64,000 bases of DNA from Aspidapion aeneum (taxonomy: Eukaryota > Arthropoda > Insecta > Coleoptera > Brentidae), in assembly GCA_963576565.1 (NCBI GenBank), contig OY755039.1, positions 133,630,095-133,694,094 on the forward strand. Direction: 5' to 3'. This document shows positions 10,553 through 21,595 of the stretch, piece by piece; positions within the stretch are counted from its first letter, which is position 1; the number at the start of each line of letters is the position of its first letter. Position numbers and translations under genes: made by a program. The notes below the pieces were generated by a model. That model did not search any database. It was not told the origin of the DNA and worked only from the letters and a program-made list of their open reading frames with translations.

Positions 10553-10575
10553 ACTTTAAGGTGATTTATATGGTA

Positions 10576-11106
10576 TAGTTTTTGCAAAGTCACCTGAAAT
10601 GCTCCTAATACGGGGTTCTATCGATTTCATGAAATTTTGCTTCAATCTGCCCTTCAAAAGTTATCCAAATCCATATAAAATCTTCCTGGTATAATTTCAA
10701 CCCTACCAACAGAGAAAAGGCGCGGCTTTTGGCGGTCCTAGCACAAAGTATTTGTTTTCTGACCGACCCAGCACAGGTGCATAGCCGGCACAATTTCAAC
10801 CCTACCGACAGAGAAAAGCCGCGACTCTTTGCGGTCCGCCGACAAAGTATTTGTTTTGAGACCGACCCAGCCCGGGCTTTTAATTGCTTTCAGGTGTTTC
10901 TTTCGGGACCCCTTTAGTCGGCAGTATGCAGAGTTAGGAAATAAATCAGTGTCGTTTCTGTAGGTGTAGGAATAGAAAGTTTTATTTACACTATAATTAA
11001 ATGAAATAATTTTCATGAGTATATCTACCCCCGCCCATGTCACTTTCTTTAAAGGATATGCCGATGGTCGGCTTTAACCTTTGTTCAACTGACTTTGCAA
11101 AAACTT
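10576..11106. mobile_element. foldback MITE, mariner-like (TAGTTTTTGCAAAGTC ends)
   Basis: The left end TAGTTTTTGCAAAGTCACC and right end TGACTTTGCAAAAACTT are inverted and bordered by TA. The left arm contains CTAATACGGGGTTCTATCG and CTTCCTGGTATAATTTCAAC. The middle repeats CAACCCTACCGACAGAGAAA twice (about 10697 and 10796). Other copies are at 5718-5905 (partial), 38613-39500 and 57495-57931. TA flanks suggest a Tc1/mariner-type transposase in trans. Confidence 0.75.
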
Positions 11107-11599
11107 TACTGTCAGATTGATATTAACGGAGATAGCTATTACGTATTGGTGAATCACCCGGTACGTTCTGCGTTTTTCTTAACGAGGTGTCTTCTTTTGT
11201 CCGGTTTTATTGTCTTCTTTAAAAAGAAAATGAATTGTATTTTTTTGTACATTATATTTTAAAACTGGCTGGAGTAGTATAAAATTACATCTTTTGGTAA
11301 AAAATTTTACCAAACAAAAAAAAACTGTTGTTTTTATTTTTTGAATGCCGCCATCTTCGAATACATTAGACATATGTCATTTATTATGAAATTTTATATT
11401 ATATATCGACACGTCATTGAAAAAGCTATTGCAAAATTCTAAACAATTAAATATAAAAACTGGTGGTACCTAATGATAAACAAACAAATACACGAGAATA
11501 GGTTAAAAATCTATTGGAATGACCAAAGAAAACGTAAATTAGATTAACAACAGTCCAAAAATAAAGGAATGAATGTATCTAACTTATATCTAATAAAGC
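11107..11599. other. non-coding, no identified feature
   Basis: AT-rich DNA. GGTAAAAAATTTTACC near 11296 is a short palindrome. No gene recognised. Confidence 0.3.
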
Positions 11600-11675
11600 C
11601 AGGGTTGGATGGGGAACTGTAAGCCGGCCCGGGAAAAAATAGGTGAACGGCCCATAAGGCAACGGGTCATAAGTA

Positions 11676-13146
11676 ATGATCTCTATATAACTGGATAGGC
11701 CTTTACATATATGCAAAGTGAGGCAAAAATATTGATATTTTTTGTAGAGAGAGCACGCTGCGCAGGAGCTGCTACCTTTCCTTTTTCAATTTTACTCTCC
11801 AATGATATTCTGTGGTTTTGAAAGTTTGCGGACGTTTGATTTTTAATTTATAACTGGATATATACTGGGATTAGGTACAAACAAAGTTTTTTAAAGAATC
11901 AAAGCTTACTTCAAAAAAGAAAACGGCTTTTCACTCCTATAAAACTCGTTTTTACAAGCAACACATCGTGTTCCCATTTTTTATTTTTGTTCAACAGAAA
12001 CAATTTCAATAATATACTGACAGACACTTTAATGACAAATCACAAATAAGCCAGTAGAATAACCATATTTTAAGGTAAAAAAAAATATATTTACTAACAG
12101 GACTTAAAGCATTGGAAATTGTAGAGCGGTGAAAAACGAAGTTAAAAAAACTAAATGCGTGAGCATGGGCGTTGCGGGTTAGGTTTTGGGGGGTAAAAAG
12201 GGACAATGAATAGTAATATTGCGATTTACGGCGAAAGTTGACGTTGGAGAAAATAGTAACATACAGAAAAGTTATAGGCCATAAAAATAAAAATTCAAGA
12301 AAAATTTAAAAAAACCGTAATTTTTTTTGTTTTTTTCTGCAAAAATAATGTCAGTTTAACAAAACTTGGTTCATTCACAATAATTAACAAACAAAAAAAT
12401 TTTGAAGTTTCTAAGATATTTGTTTTTCCGCTCAAAAAAAAAGTATAGGGAAACCCAACCCAAGACCAAAATGGCAAAACTTTGAAAATTCATATTTTAC
12501 AAACTATACAGTTTATCAAAAAAAGCACCGAGTTGCAGTATTGTGGCGTCATACAGATACGAAAAAACCAGTGAGTGAGTTGAGATTCCAAAAAACGTCA
12601 TTTAGCGATTTTTAGTATAGGGAAACCCATAAGACCAAAATGGCAAAACTTTGAAAATTAATATTTTACAAACTATACAGTTTATCAAAAAAGCACCAAG
12701 TTGCAGTATTGTGGCGTCATACAGATACGAAAAAACCACTGATTGAGATGAGATTCCAAAAAACGTCATTTAGCGATGACCACAATGATCTCTATATATA
12801 TAACTGGATAGGCCTTTACATATACCTATGCAAAGTGAGGCAAAAATATTGATATTTTTTGAAAAGAGAGCACGCTGCGCAGGAGCTGCTACCTTTCCTT
12901 TTTCAATTTTACTCTCCGATGATATTCTGTGGTTTTGAAAGTTCGCGGACGTTTGATTTTTAATATATAACTGGATATATACTGCAATTAGGTACAAAGT
13001 TTTTTAAATAATCAATGCTACTTAATTCAAAAGAGAAAACGGCTTTTCACTCCTATAAAACTCGTTTTTACAAGCAACACATCGTGTTCAAATTTTTTAT
13101 TTTTGTTCAACAAAAACAATTTCAATAATATACCGACAGACAGACA
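11676..13146 (+). repeat. direct repeat of ~350 bp (11.68 and 12.79 kb)
   Basis: Blocks at about 11676-12027 and 12787-13146 run in parallel: GATCTCTATATAACTGG, GCACGCTGCGCAGGAGCTGC, CCTTTTTCAATTTTACTCTC and AACACATCGTGTTC appear in both in the same order. They differ by scattered substitutions and small indels. The copies are about 1.1 kb apart inside the hAT element. Confidence 0.85.
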
Positions 13147-13560
13147 CAAAAAAAAATATTTACAGGACTTAAAGCATTGGAAATTGCTTGCAAAATATTG
13201 TAGATATTTAGCATCTGAAGAGCTCTACTCTCACCTAGTTTTGTTAAACTGACATTATTTTTGCAAAAATAAAAAGTGTAAAAAAAATACGGTTTTTTTC
13301 ATTTTTCTCGAACATTTTGAGGTTATGTAAAAAATTTCTTTAACAAAAGTTTTAGATATTTTATGACCTATGACTGTTATGTATGTCACTTTTTCTACGA
13401 AGTCAACATTTACCGAAAATCGCAATAATATGATTCCTTGTCCCTTTTTACCCCCAAAACTAACCCGCAATACCCCTGCTGAAGCATTTATAACTTTGTT
13501 TTTCACTGTTCTACAATCTTTAATGCTTCAGGTTCTGTTAATAATTTTTTTCTCTCAAAG
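12095..13560. repeat. inverted repeat inside the hAT element
   Basis: 12095-12360 contains ACTTAAAGCATTGGAAATTG, GCGGGTTAGGTTTTGGGGG and a GCGATTTACGG block. Diverged reverse complements of these occur at about 13250-13540 (CCCCAAAACTAACCCGC, ACCGAAAATCGCAATA). The two arms enclose the 173-bp tandem pair and the second long direct repeat. Confidence 0.65.
12440..12780 (+). repeat. tandem duplication, ~173-bp unit
   Basis: AGTATAGGGAAACCCA starts at about 12442 and again at about 12615. Each copy continues through AAGACCAAAATGGCAAAAC, GTTGCAGTATTGTGGCGTC and TTCCAAAAAACGTCATTTAG. The copies differ by few changes. Confidence 0.88.
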
Positions 13561-13731
13561 TGCAATTTGACTGGCCTAAAATGACAATCTCCTTGAAGTA
13601 TGAAGTTCACAAAATACCGCCGGGTGACCACCGATAATTAGAACTAGAGAGAGAAAGGTTACACTACTTGTATGTTCTCACTCTAAAAAAACTCTTAAAA
13701 TTTTTGCCTTAGTGTCCCGTATATTGCTCGG

Positions 13732-13862
13732 CCCATAAGGTACCGGCTCATAAGGCACCGGATCGGCTCATAAGGCACCGGACCGGCTCATAAGGCACCG
13801 GACCGGCTCATAAGGCACCGGACCGGCTCATAAGGCACCGGACCGGCCCATATGGCTCCGGC
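13732..13862 (+). repeat. 20-bp minisatellite (CGGCTCATAAGGCACCGGAC)
   Basis: Six to seven tandem copies of CGGCTCATAAGGCACCGGAC with minor variants lie just inside the right end of the hAT element. One related motif (CGGCCCATAAGGCAACGG) is at about 11650 near the left end. This placement at both ends suggests amplified subterminal transposase-binding motifs, an inference. Confidence 0.88.
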
Positions 13863-13907
13863 CCACCGGTATTTTTTCATTTTCCCATATCCACCCCTGA
13901 ATAGAGC

Positions 13908-15418
13908 TATTAAATCCAAACTTGTTATTTTATTGTATTTGAGATGCCTGAAAAATGCAAAAAGTCACAATAATGCATGGATAAAACCATATGCCTATTA
14001 GCCGAGGAAACATAATGGAAAATTGATGATGTCCTGCATTTTACAAAATTTATAATTGCCATATTTTCATGGGGCTGCCTGCGTGTGGCTTCTCATTATA
14101 TTATATAACGCCTCTGACACTGGCGCGTCCATAACTCCGTTGACTATGTACGGGAATGAGATTGGCATTTTTACAAATATAGGTAATTGTGTTTGGGTAT
14201 CTGGACAGTATGCCATTGTTCACATCAGCCAGGCAGTAGCGGCCGCCGATGGATGATAATAGCTCCAGGGATGTATAATGTATTAAATAGATGAATATCC
14301 AATTTCCAGCCAAGTTTATGCCGCTTTTATCATCATATTCGGCCGTGTTGATGCGGGATAGTGAGGGGTACACTAGCCGTTATTTGTGTTAGGACCATGG
14401 GCTGCTGTTCAGTCGGTGTATGACGGGGTTAGATTAAGATATAATCGAAATTCTGGATCTAATTCTATTATAAAATCGATAACACGTGGAAAATTAATAA
14501 CAGAAATAAGTAGTTAAATAAGAGCTTTACACGAGGAGTTATTAAACGAACACATGTCAGGATTCAACAGGATACGACAGGCCACGACACGGCAGGGCTT
14601 GACAGGGCCCGACAGCACACGAAAGGGCTCAAAAGGGCACAACAGGGCATATTTTCAGGTGATGATTTTTTTCTTGGTTTTCTGGATGTAAGAAATATTT
14701 TTTTTGGCTACACATTAGCTAACAACTTACAGCAGTATTGCACACATTTTTTTTCTTTTCTTTCTTTCTTTTTACTCAATTATTGTCTACGAGTTTCAAA
14801 GAAAGTATTGGACACATTTTACAACAGGATAGGGCAGAACTCGACAGGACCCGACAAGACTTGACAGGACCCCACAGGACTCGACAGAATCCGACAAGGC
14901 TTCGACTTGACTCAACAGGATACGACAGGATCCAACAGGACTCATTAGACCTTCGACAGGACTCGATAGGGCTCAACGGGACTCAAGTACTGTTGTCCGC
15001 TGTACAAATTTTACGGTGCCGAAGACCCCTCGGTTTTACACCTGTATTTACTAGATCTTAAAACTTATGCCAAGGTCTAAGTGCTAAGTATATCGACTTG
15101 ACGCTGATCGGATTAAATGTATTTTTTGAATACTAACAAGTCAAATAACTGCAAAGATTTGGTTCTCGCTAACTTGCAATAGCATAGTAGGCATTTATCA
15201 GTGAGTTTGATTTTAAGAAAAGTGAAATTAACTTTAGAAATGAAGAAAAACCAAATAAAAATTTTGTCAATTGTAAAATCTAGTTTGTGCAGATTTCCGT
15301 TAAAAATATTTTCAAATTGTTGTTCCACCCCTCAGGAGTGGTTTAAAGTATAAAAGACCTAATTAATACATAAATATCTTAAAACTGTCGCTGTAAATGC
15401 ATTACCGAATTAAATACG
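13908..15418 (+). repeat. non-coding; degenerate ~10-bp GACAGGA repeats at 14554-14990
   Basis: 14554-14660 and 14820-14990 are built from degenerate units of about 10-11 bases such as CGACAGGACC, TGACAGGACC and CAACAGGATA. Between them is a T-rich tract. Outside these tracts I see no gene or element; open frames of 60-107 codons here lack recognisable motifs. Confidence 0.7.
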
Positions 15419-15444
15419 TACAGTCGAACCTCTCTAACTCGAAC

Positions 15445-15608
15445 TATTGAAGTGATCATTTTAGGTACTTTATAGAAGAAAACAAAATATAACTGTTATG
15501 ACGTGAAAAGAATATTTTTAATCAACTTCATAAAAATATAAACAATACACCTATATACAATATATGGTCAAACATAGAGAATGCTTCTAAATACAAGGTA
15601 TTTCAACA
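15445..15608 (-). repeat. copia 3' LTR (164 bp)
   Basis: Read on the minus strand it begins TGTTGAAATACC and ends ACTTCAATA. It is about 97% identical to the LTR at 19792-19955. A polypurine tract (AATGAGGGAAGG on the minus strand, 15609-15620) lies directly upstream. Confidence 0.93.
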
Positions 15609-18425
15609 CCTTCCCTCATTGAAATGTTTGGCCATACCGATAGCTTCTCGCAACTGTTCCAATCGGGGCTTAAAAAGTATTTTTGTCATGAAATCAGCTA
15701 GTTGGAATTCAGACGCAACTTTTTCTTCTACGACTGACTTTTCTTGTACCAGCTCTCTCACAAAGAAATGCCTGAGGTGTATGTGTTTGGTTCTACGATG
15801 AACTTCGGGGTTCTGTGACAAACGAATAGCAGCTTCATTGTCCACTTTTAAAATCGGAATTGACTAAAGAGGATCAATTTCTTCGTAAAGCCGTCTCATC
15901 CAGACTATCTCTTTGGAAGCTTCACTTGCAGCTACTATCTCTGCTTCTGTCGTAGAAAGAGCTACTGTCGTTTGTCGTTGACTCATCCAGGAAATTGCAG
16001 CACCTGCATACATGCAAACAACTCCAGAAGTTGAACGACCTGTGGTTTGATCTCCGCCATAGTCTGAGTCGCTATATGTTTCTAATTTTTCAAGTACACC
16101 ATGTTTGTATAATAAGCCAACATCTATTGTGCCTTTTAAATACCGGAAGATTCTCTTGACTTTCGAAATGTCATGAATCAACGGACTTTCTAAGTTTCTT
16201 GACACAACGCTTACAGCATAGGCAATGTCAGGTCTGGTGCTAGTCATTAGATACATTAGCACACCCACAGCTTCTCTATATGGAAAGGCAGTGTTCAATT
16301 CTTCTTCATATACCTTCCCCACTTGAAGACTGTCTTTTACTATGGGAGTTACAACTGGGTTACAGTTTTTCATACCAAAACGTTCTAGTAGTTTTTTAGT
16401 GTATGATGACTGTGTCAGACTTATATCACCATTTTCCTTTTTCTCAATTTCCAGACCAAGAAAATATGAAGCAGGTCTTGTGATGATCTTAAATTCCTTT
16501 TTCATCTTTGCTAAGAAGAAGTCTTTCATTGTTTCATTGGTATAAGCCAGTAAACCATAGTCTACGTAGAGTGCCAACAGAAGCATGTCTTGTCTTTCCT
16601 TCTTTATAAATAAGCATGGATCAGCATCACTTTGTTTAAAACCAAATATTTCAATAAAATCTGTAAAGCGTTTGTTCCAGCATCTAGGCGACTGCTTTAA
16701 TCCATACAAACTTCTTTGAAGTCGACAGACTAGATCACTTCCGTCTTCGTACCCTTCTGGCTGCTTCATGAAAACTTCTTCTTCAAGTTCTCCATAAAGG
16801 ACCGCTGTACAAACATTAAATTGTGTGAGTGACATGGCAGCAACACTAAGCAAAGCTCTTATTGTACCTCCTTTTGCTACAGGACTGTAGGTCTGGTCAT
16901 AGTCCTCACCTTTTCTTTCAGAATAACCCTTGATAACTAGTCTAGCCTTGAACTTATCTATTGATCCATCCGGATTAGTTTTCAGCTTGAACACCCACTT
17001 GTTTGGAATTGCCTTCTTGCCTTTTGGTAACTTGGTCATTATCCACGTACAATTCTCTTTAAGCGCCTGTAGTTCATGCTGCATAGCTTGGATCCAATGT
17101 TCTCTTTCTTTACAAGTTATAGCTTCTCTATAGCTCAGGGGTTCTTCTGGTGCAGTGATCTCAGTAGCAACTGTCATTACAAAATCATTAAATTTTGTTG
17201 GCTGTCTTACTGTTAACTTATCCCTTAACTGTCGTCTCACTCTTGTGTTTTCCTCGTCAAAATCGTGTTGAATAGGATCTTCTGTAAAGCTGTCTGAGGA
17301 CTCATCATTTACTATGTCTTCGAGTGGTTCGGGGCCTTCAATTTGTTCTTGTTGCAGATATTCTTCAACGTTTTTATTGTTTGATGTTTCTGTTACCGTT
17401 TTGTTATCATTTCGTCTCATAAAGTCAAACAGATTCTCCAATGGTGTAGTAGGGAGGGATTTCTGTGACTGTTCTACGATCTGTAATGGCGATAATTCAT
17501 CAAAAATGACATTACGTGATCTAATGAATCTCCTCTGCTCAAAGCTCCAAATTCTGTAGCCATCTTCTTCAATACCAATTAAGACACCTTTCACAGCTTT
17601 CTTGTCCATTTTTCGTCGATTTCCTTTGTTAATGTGAGCATAACAATGACTGCCTATTACTCTGAAATGACTGATCTTTGGTTTTTTTTTATCTTCTATG
17701 CTCGATTTCACTGTGCGATTGAGGATATATGTTGCAGTATTGATTAACTCAGCCCAAAAACTCTGGTCAAATAAGCCTTCTATAGCGTGCATTAGGGCTC
17801 TTGCAGTCTCAACAATGGTTCGGTTTTCTCTCTCCGCGCATCCATTTTGTTGTGGAGTGTAAGGCATTACTAGTCTCTGTCTTATACCATGTTGGTCTAG
17901 GATTTTCTTGACTTGATGATTGTCAAACTCCCCTTCATTATCTGACAGAACTTCCTTCACTACATAACCTGCAGCTCTAATTTGTGCCAAAACAATTTTT
18001 AGTTTATTCACGACTTCAGATTTGTTCTTTATAAAATAGACATATCGGTATCTTGAAAAATCGTCTTTGAAAGTTACAAAATAACGGAATCCTGATTTAG
18101 AACTCACGCTGAAAGGTCCACAAACATATGTGTGAATTCTCTCACCAGGCGTGTCAGCTCGTTCTCGTGTACCAAACTTCAAAACGTGAGCCTTTCCGAA
18201 GACACATCCTTCACACAATTCGCTGTCAAGTTTTACATCTATCTGTAGCTCATTTTTCAATACTGCTTTAACATGTCTTTTATTCTGATGTCCAAATCTT
18301 TCGTGATATAACTGTAATATGTTTTTCTTATCTGATAGATTTACTTCATTTGATTTTACTGGTTTTAGAGTTCTCATTTTCAACTTGTATAATCCTCCAG
18401 ATCGACTTCTTTCGCCAATTAAAAC
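15603..18425 (-). pseudogene. copia pol: integrase, reverse transcriptase, RNase H
   Basis: After a TAA at 18426-18428 the frame is open to a TAG at 15864, then continues in the same frame to 15603. Numbering from 18383: the integrase zinc site is H27, H32, C57, C60. The core has D148 and E184 (spacing D-35-E), but the position of the first catalytic Asp, in the HTxVCGP motif, is Tyr86. Reverse transcriptase motif A reads QFNVCTAVLYGEL (codon 16815-16817, Asn where copia has Asp). Motif C reads YVDY instead of YVDD (codon 16557-16559). RNase H shows SDSDYGGD and TEAEIVAASEASKE, and its VDNEAAIRLS part lies beyond the TAG. Integrase and reverse transcriptase should therefore be inactive. This is a broken copy, not a host gene. 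Confidence 0.93.
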
Positions 18426-19640
18426 TTATTTTCTTTCCAGTTGAAATGAACACCATTCTGCCATCGAAACAAACCTACTTTTTGGTTGTCTATCTTGTGC
18501 TGATAAGGTCGAAAACAAGTTTTTGTATATCTCTGGAACATACCAAACTTTGCGTAACCTAAACTGATGTTTTTCACCATTCACATCTGTTTCTACTTTG
18601 ATATCGCCTTGTCCAAGAGCTGGAACTGAATGACCATTGGCTGTTGTAACTTTCTGACTGTCATAAAATGGTACGTAGTCGTCAAACCACTCACTATGGT
18701 TGGTGATATGATTTGTAGCTCCATTGTCAACATACCAAGCATTATCGCTATTACAAAACAACACTTCATTGGACACAGTCATTAAACTTATTTCCTTGCC
18801 TTTCGCTTGACTTTTCTCCGGTTTCGGTGGTCTTCCATCGGCTTTCCATTTGTCGCACTGCTTAACTTTATGGCATTTCTTGTTACAGTAGTTGCAAACC
18901 CAAATCTTACTTGTTTTTGTGTTCTTTTTACTTGTGTATAAGACTTCTTGACTACTTTCTCCTTCGTTCTGTGTCTGCAAAGCTTTTTCGTAGGTGATCA
19001 ACGGATTTGTCAAATTATCTACTGTTCTTTCTTTGCTCGATATCAAAACCCAACTTGATTTAAACGAAAAATATTCTGGAGGTAGACTTTCTAAAATCTT
19101 ACATATAAGTAATAGTTCTGGCAAGTCACACGTACAAGCATTTCCTGTCTTGAGTTTTTCTTTAGCTATTTCACTCTGTAAGTCGTTCCATAAGTTTTTA
19201 AGCTTTGACATATGAGTAGCGATGTCAATCTCTGCTTTGCGAGTATAGCTGAAGAACTGTGAATACAGGTTAAACGTTTTATCTTCAACTTGACCATCAA
19301 ACAGTCTATGTAACTCGAGCCATACTTCTCTAGCGGATGTAAATCTCATCACTTTTTCAAGTGTTTCTTGAGTCATATTTACTGTTAATGAAAGAAGAGC
19401 ACTGCTATCTGCCTTGGTATAATCAGATAAAGCTTTTTCGTATACTAGTTTATCGTTTGCTGAGGCATTAGTATCTAGAGGCTTTGGTGCAACTAATGTA
19501 CCCTGAACTACCTCCATAACATCTGAGACTGACCTTAATAGTATTTGCATTTTGTACTTCCATGTCGTCTAGTTGTTTTTGCCTTCAAGTAGACCAATGT
19601 TGACTCTCCATTTTGCTCTGAATTTTCGTGGAACAACTTT
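18426..19640 (-). pseudogene. copia gag and protease
   Basis: The open frame from 19550 to 18426 (374 codons) covers most of Gag. Its CNYCNKKCHKVKQC is a CX2CX4HX4C zinc knuckle, followed by the protease motif WYVDNGATNHIT. Copia proteases normally have D-S/T-G; here it is D-N-G, so activity is doubtful. The same frame extends upstream through a TTWKYKM motif typical of copia Gag N-termini and a preceding LLEGKNN, with a TAG at 19569-19571 between them. I found no clean in-frame initiator before that stop. Gag is therefore also damaged at its start. Confidence 0.88.
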
Positions 19641-19773
19641 TGAAACTATTTCTTGACCAAAAAACTTCCTGTCACAATGACTTACAAAATTTATTTTTAA
19701 ATTTTCTAGCTCTTCCTTTGATTCTTTCTTCTGTACCACACGACGCAGTCCAACTTTAGCTAGAAATGCATGG

Positions 19774-19791
19774 AACCACGCTCTGCTACCA
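19774..19791 (-). other. primer-binding site, initiator tRNA-Met type
   Basis: Directly inside the 5' LTR the minus strand reads TGGTAGCAGAGCGTGG. This resembles the complement of the 3' end of eukaryotic initiator tRNA-Met (ends CTCTGCTACCA), a common primer of copia-type elements. The last few bases do not match the general form I remember. Confidence 0.7.
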
Positions 19792-19955
19792 AATTGAAGT
19801 GATCATTTTAGGTACTTTATAGAAGAAAACAACATATAACTGTTATGACGTGAAAAGAATATTTTTAATCAACTTCGTAAAAATATAAACAATACACCTA
19901 TATACAATATATGGTCAAACATAGAGAATGCTTCTAATTACAAGGTATTTGAACA
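19792..19955 (-). repeat. copia 5' LTR (164 bp)
   Basis: On the minus strand it begins TGTTCAAATACC and ends before the primer-binding site. It differs from the 3' LTR at about five positions. No promoter motif was assigned. Confidence 0.93.
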
Positions 19956-20123
19956 CGAACGTCTATAACTCGAACCTCTCTATAACTCGAACCTTTTCAG
20001 TGGTCCCTGCACATTTTTCATGTATTTTAATCTATTTAACTCGATTTTCTGTAACTCGAACTCTCCATAACTCGAACTGTTTTGGTTGTCCCTTTAAGTT
20101 CGAGTTATATAGGTTCGACTGTA

Positions 20124-21513
20124 TTAATATTTAAGTATTATTGTAAAAAGCACAAGATATATTAGAATCCCATTTCAAATAATATTCTACCAAAATAATT
20201 TAAAATCAAAAACAAACACGACGTTTCGGTTAGTAAGTATCTCTAACCGTTTTCAAGTGTAAACTGTATCGTTATCTTTTACAAGTACTGTCAATTCGCC
20301 GTCTTCCGCACAAGTGTGTCGTCTAGTTTCCTCAAAACATTCCTGAACGTCGCACAAAGGGGCCAATCGGGTGTAAAAGTGGAAGAAACTAAAAAAACAC
20401 AAATAGACATATACAATATCTGGAACTCAAATTATGTAGCAAACTAGTGTAGGGCTGAAAATGCAACAGAGTATTTTCATTTGTTGTTTAGTATGACGTG
20501 AGTTTGACACTTTAAAAAGCGTCTGTTTAATTTTTATGATAATTACATACAAATTATTGAATAATTATGTATTACTTTCTCTAATTATATGAAGTGTTAT
20601 ATTTAAAAAAAAAATTTACGATGGAGACATCCAGCACAGGTAATTTAACCAAAAAACCCTAAATACCATACCATAAATAGCAAAATGCAATAAAATAATA
20701 CGAATATCTAGCTGTTGGTTGTCATAGAGTAATCATATTTTTTAAACTAAGAAGTCAATTATTAATAGAATTTACCTTAAATAAATATAAAAAATACAAT
20801 TTAGTGTGTGATAAAACTTTGTTAAGCAAAACTATTGTCACTTTTTTGTTAATTGAATGTTTCTTAACAAAATGAAAAAAAAATGGCTGCGCTTTCTTGC
20901 GCCTTTTTGAGATTTTTAATATTAAAAATAAAGTGCCTACATACGACCCAAGTAAAAGAAATTAAACTATACATCTTAAATATAAAACTTGTTTGTTTAT
21001 TAACGAATTTTTATTAAATAAAAAGTGTTTAATTGACCAAAAATTTGATTGATAGTTTTTTAACATAAATTTGATTAACTCATTAAATTTAAAGATGGCG
21101 GACGCGTAAAAAAGGAAAAAAAATAAAATAAAGGACTTTAATCAAATTGATATAAACAACTTTTTAGGCCTGTAAAAAGCCAAGTGAATTATGGTAGCGG
21201 TTACAGTTACTTTAGTTAAAAGGAGTGGGGGGAGGGTAAATCTTCAAAAGTCAAATTTTGAACCAAAACTTTTACGAAAATTTTTCAAAAATATCATTTT
21301 GACAGATCTTTGTTTTGGAAAGAGTTAAGTGGATTATCAAAGGACCACGCACTAGTTTACACAGGCTAATTTGAGTTTTCTTATCTTGAAAAAGAAAAAT
21401 TATAAAAATCAGTTAAATGGCTTGGTCGAGTTAATACCCTGAGAATTTCTTGTTCTTGTATTGAGACACCACACACATGCATAGGTGGAAGTTTTCGGAA
21501 AATTTATGTATGA
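20124..21513. other. AT-rich non-coding stretch
   Basis: No gene or complete element. CGACGTTTCGGTTAGTAAG at about 20219, followed by ACCGTTTTCAAGTG, is a string often seen near Penelope-like or other retroelement ends. The match to hammerhead ribozyme consensus is too poor to annotate. Confidence 0.35.
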
Positions 21514-21585
21514 TCTTTGGTAGCTTAATGAAAGAGCGTTTGCGTACAGAGCAAGAGGTTCCGGGTTAGAGTCCCGGCCAATGAG
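21514..21585 (+). tRNA. tRNA-Cys-like gene or pseudogene, anticodon ACA
   Basis: A full cloverleaf can be drawn. Acceptor TCTTTGG pairs with CCAATGA (6 of 7). The D arm GCTT/GAGC encloses an AATGAAA-type loop. Anticodon stem TTTGC/GCAAG encloses loop GTACAGA with anticodon ACA. The variable loop is 5 nt, and T stem CCGGG/CCCGG encloses TTAGAGT. The D and anticodon arms resemble insect tRNA-Cys, which should have GCA. The T loop lacks the usual TTCRA. A run of six T at 21590-21595 could end RNA polymerase III transcription. The odd anticodon and T loop favour a pseudogene or a SINE head. Confidence 0.5.
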
Positions 21586-21595
21586 AGACTTTTTT

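Larger units (their letters stand above)
11600..13899. mobile_element. 2.3-kb non-autonomous hAT element
   Basis: The left end CAGGGTTGGATGGG and right end ATATCCACCCCTG are imperfect inverted repeats. Flanking octamers are AATAAAGC (11592-11599) and AATAGAGC (13900-13907), a 7/8 match to a hAT-size duplication. Subterminal GGCCCATAAGGCA motifs occur at both ends. The interior holds direct and inverted duplications listed separately and no transposase. Confidence 0.75.
15445..19955 (-). mobile_element. Ty1/copia LTR retrotransposon, nearly complete but inactivated
   Basis: Two 164-bp LTRs flank a gag-pol unit read on the minus strand in copia order: gag, protease, integrase, reverse transcriptase, RNase H. 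A 5-bp target duplication CGAAC (15440-15444, 19956-19960) is exact. A primer-binding site and a polypurine tract are in their expected places. I see no frameshift: the pieces of gag-pol lie in one frame, interrupted by in-frame stops at 19569-19571, 18426-18428 and 15864-15866. The LTRs differ at about 5 of 164 positions, so the insertion is fairly recent. Confidence 0.95.
15421..20121. mobile_element. 185-bp Tc1/mariner-type MITE split by a copia insertion
   Basis: Left piece 15421-15444 begins CAGTCGAACCTCTCTAAC and right piece 19956-20121 ends GGTTCGACTG. TA flanks both (15419-15420, 20122-20123). Removing the copia element (4511 bp) and one copy of its 5-bp duplication leaves exactly 185 bp, the length of the intact copies at 34795-34979 and 35217-35401. 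ACTCGAACC-type repeats fill the element. Confidence 0.92.

Noticed and set aside
10130..10593. Overlapping frames of 72-116 codons
   Set aside because: They come from a foldback repeat and appear on both strands with related content.
13732..13862. CRISPR-like regular repeats
   Set aside because: The 20-bp units are contiguous without spacers, inside a eukaryotic transposon; this is a minisatellite.
14056..14373. Frames of 66 and 90 codons on opposite strands
   Set aside because: No motif, no neighbours and no splice or promoter signal to choose between them.
18426..18428. Programmed stop-codon readthrough between copia protease and integrase
   Set aside because: Copia elements normally use one long frame or frameshifting/splicing, and this copy has two other in-frame stops and dead active sites, so decay is the simpler explanation.
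20215..20265. Hammerhead ribozyme / Penelope-like element end
   Set aside because: The reverse strand has GAAACGTC and a weak stem, but the conserved CTGATGA core is not present.
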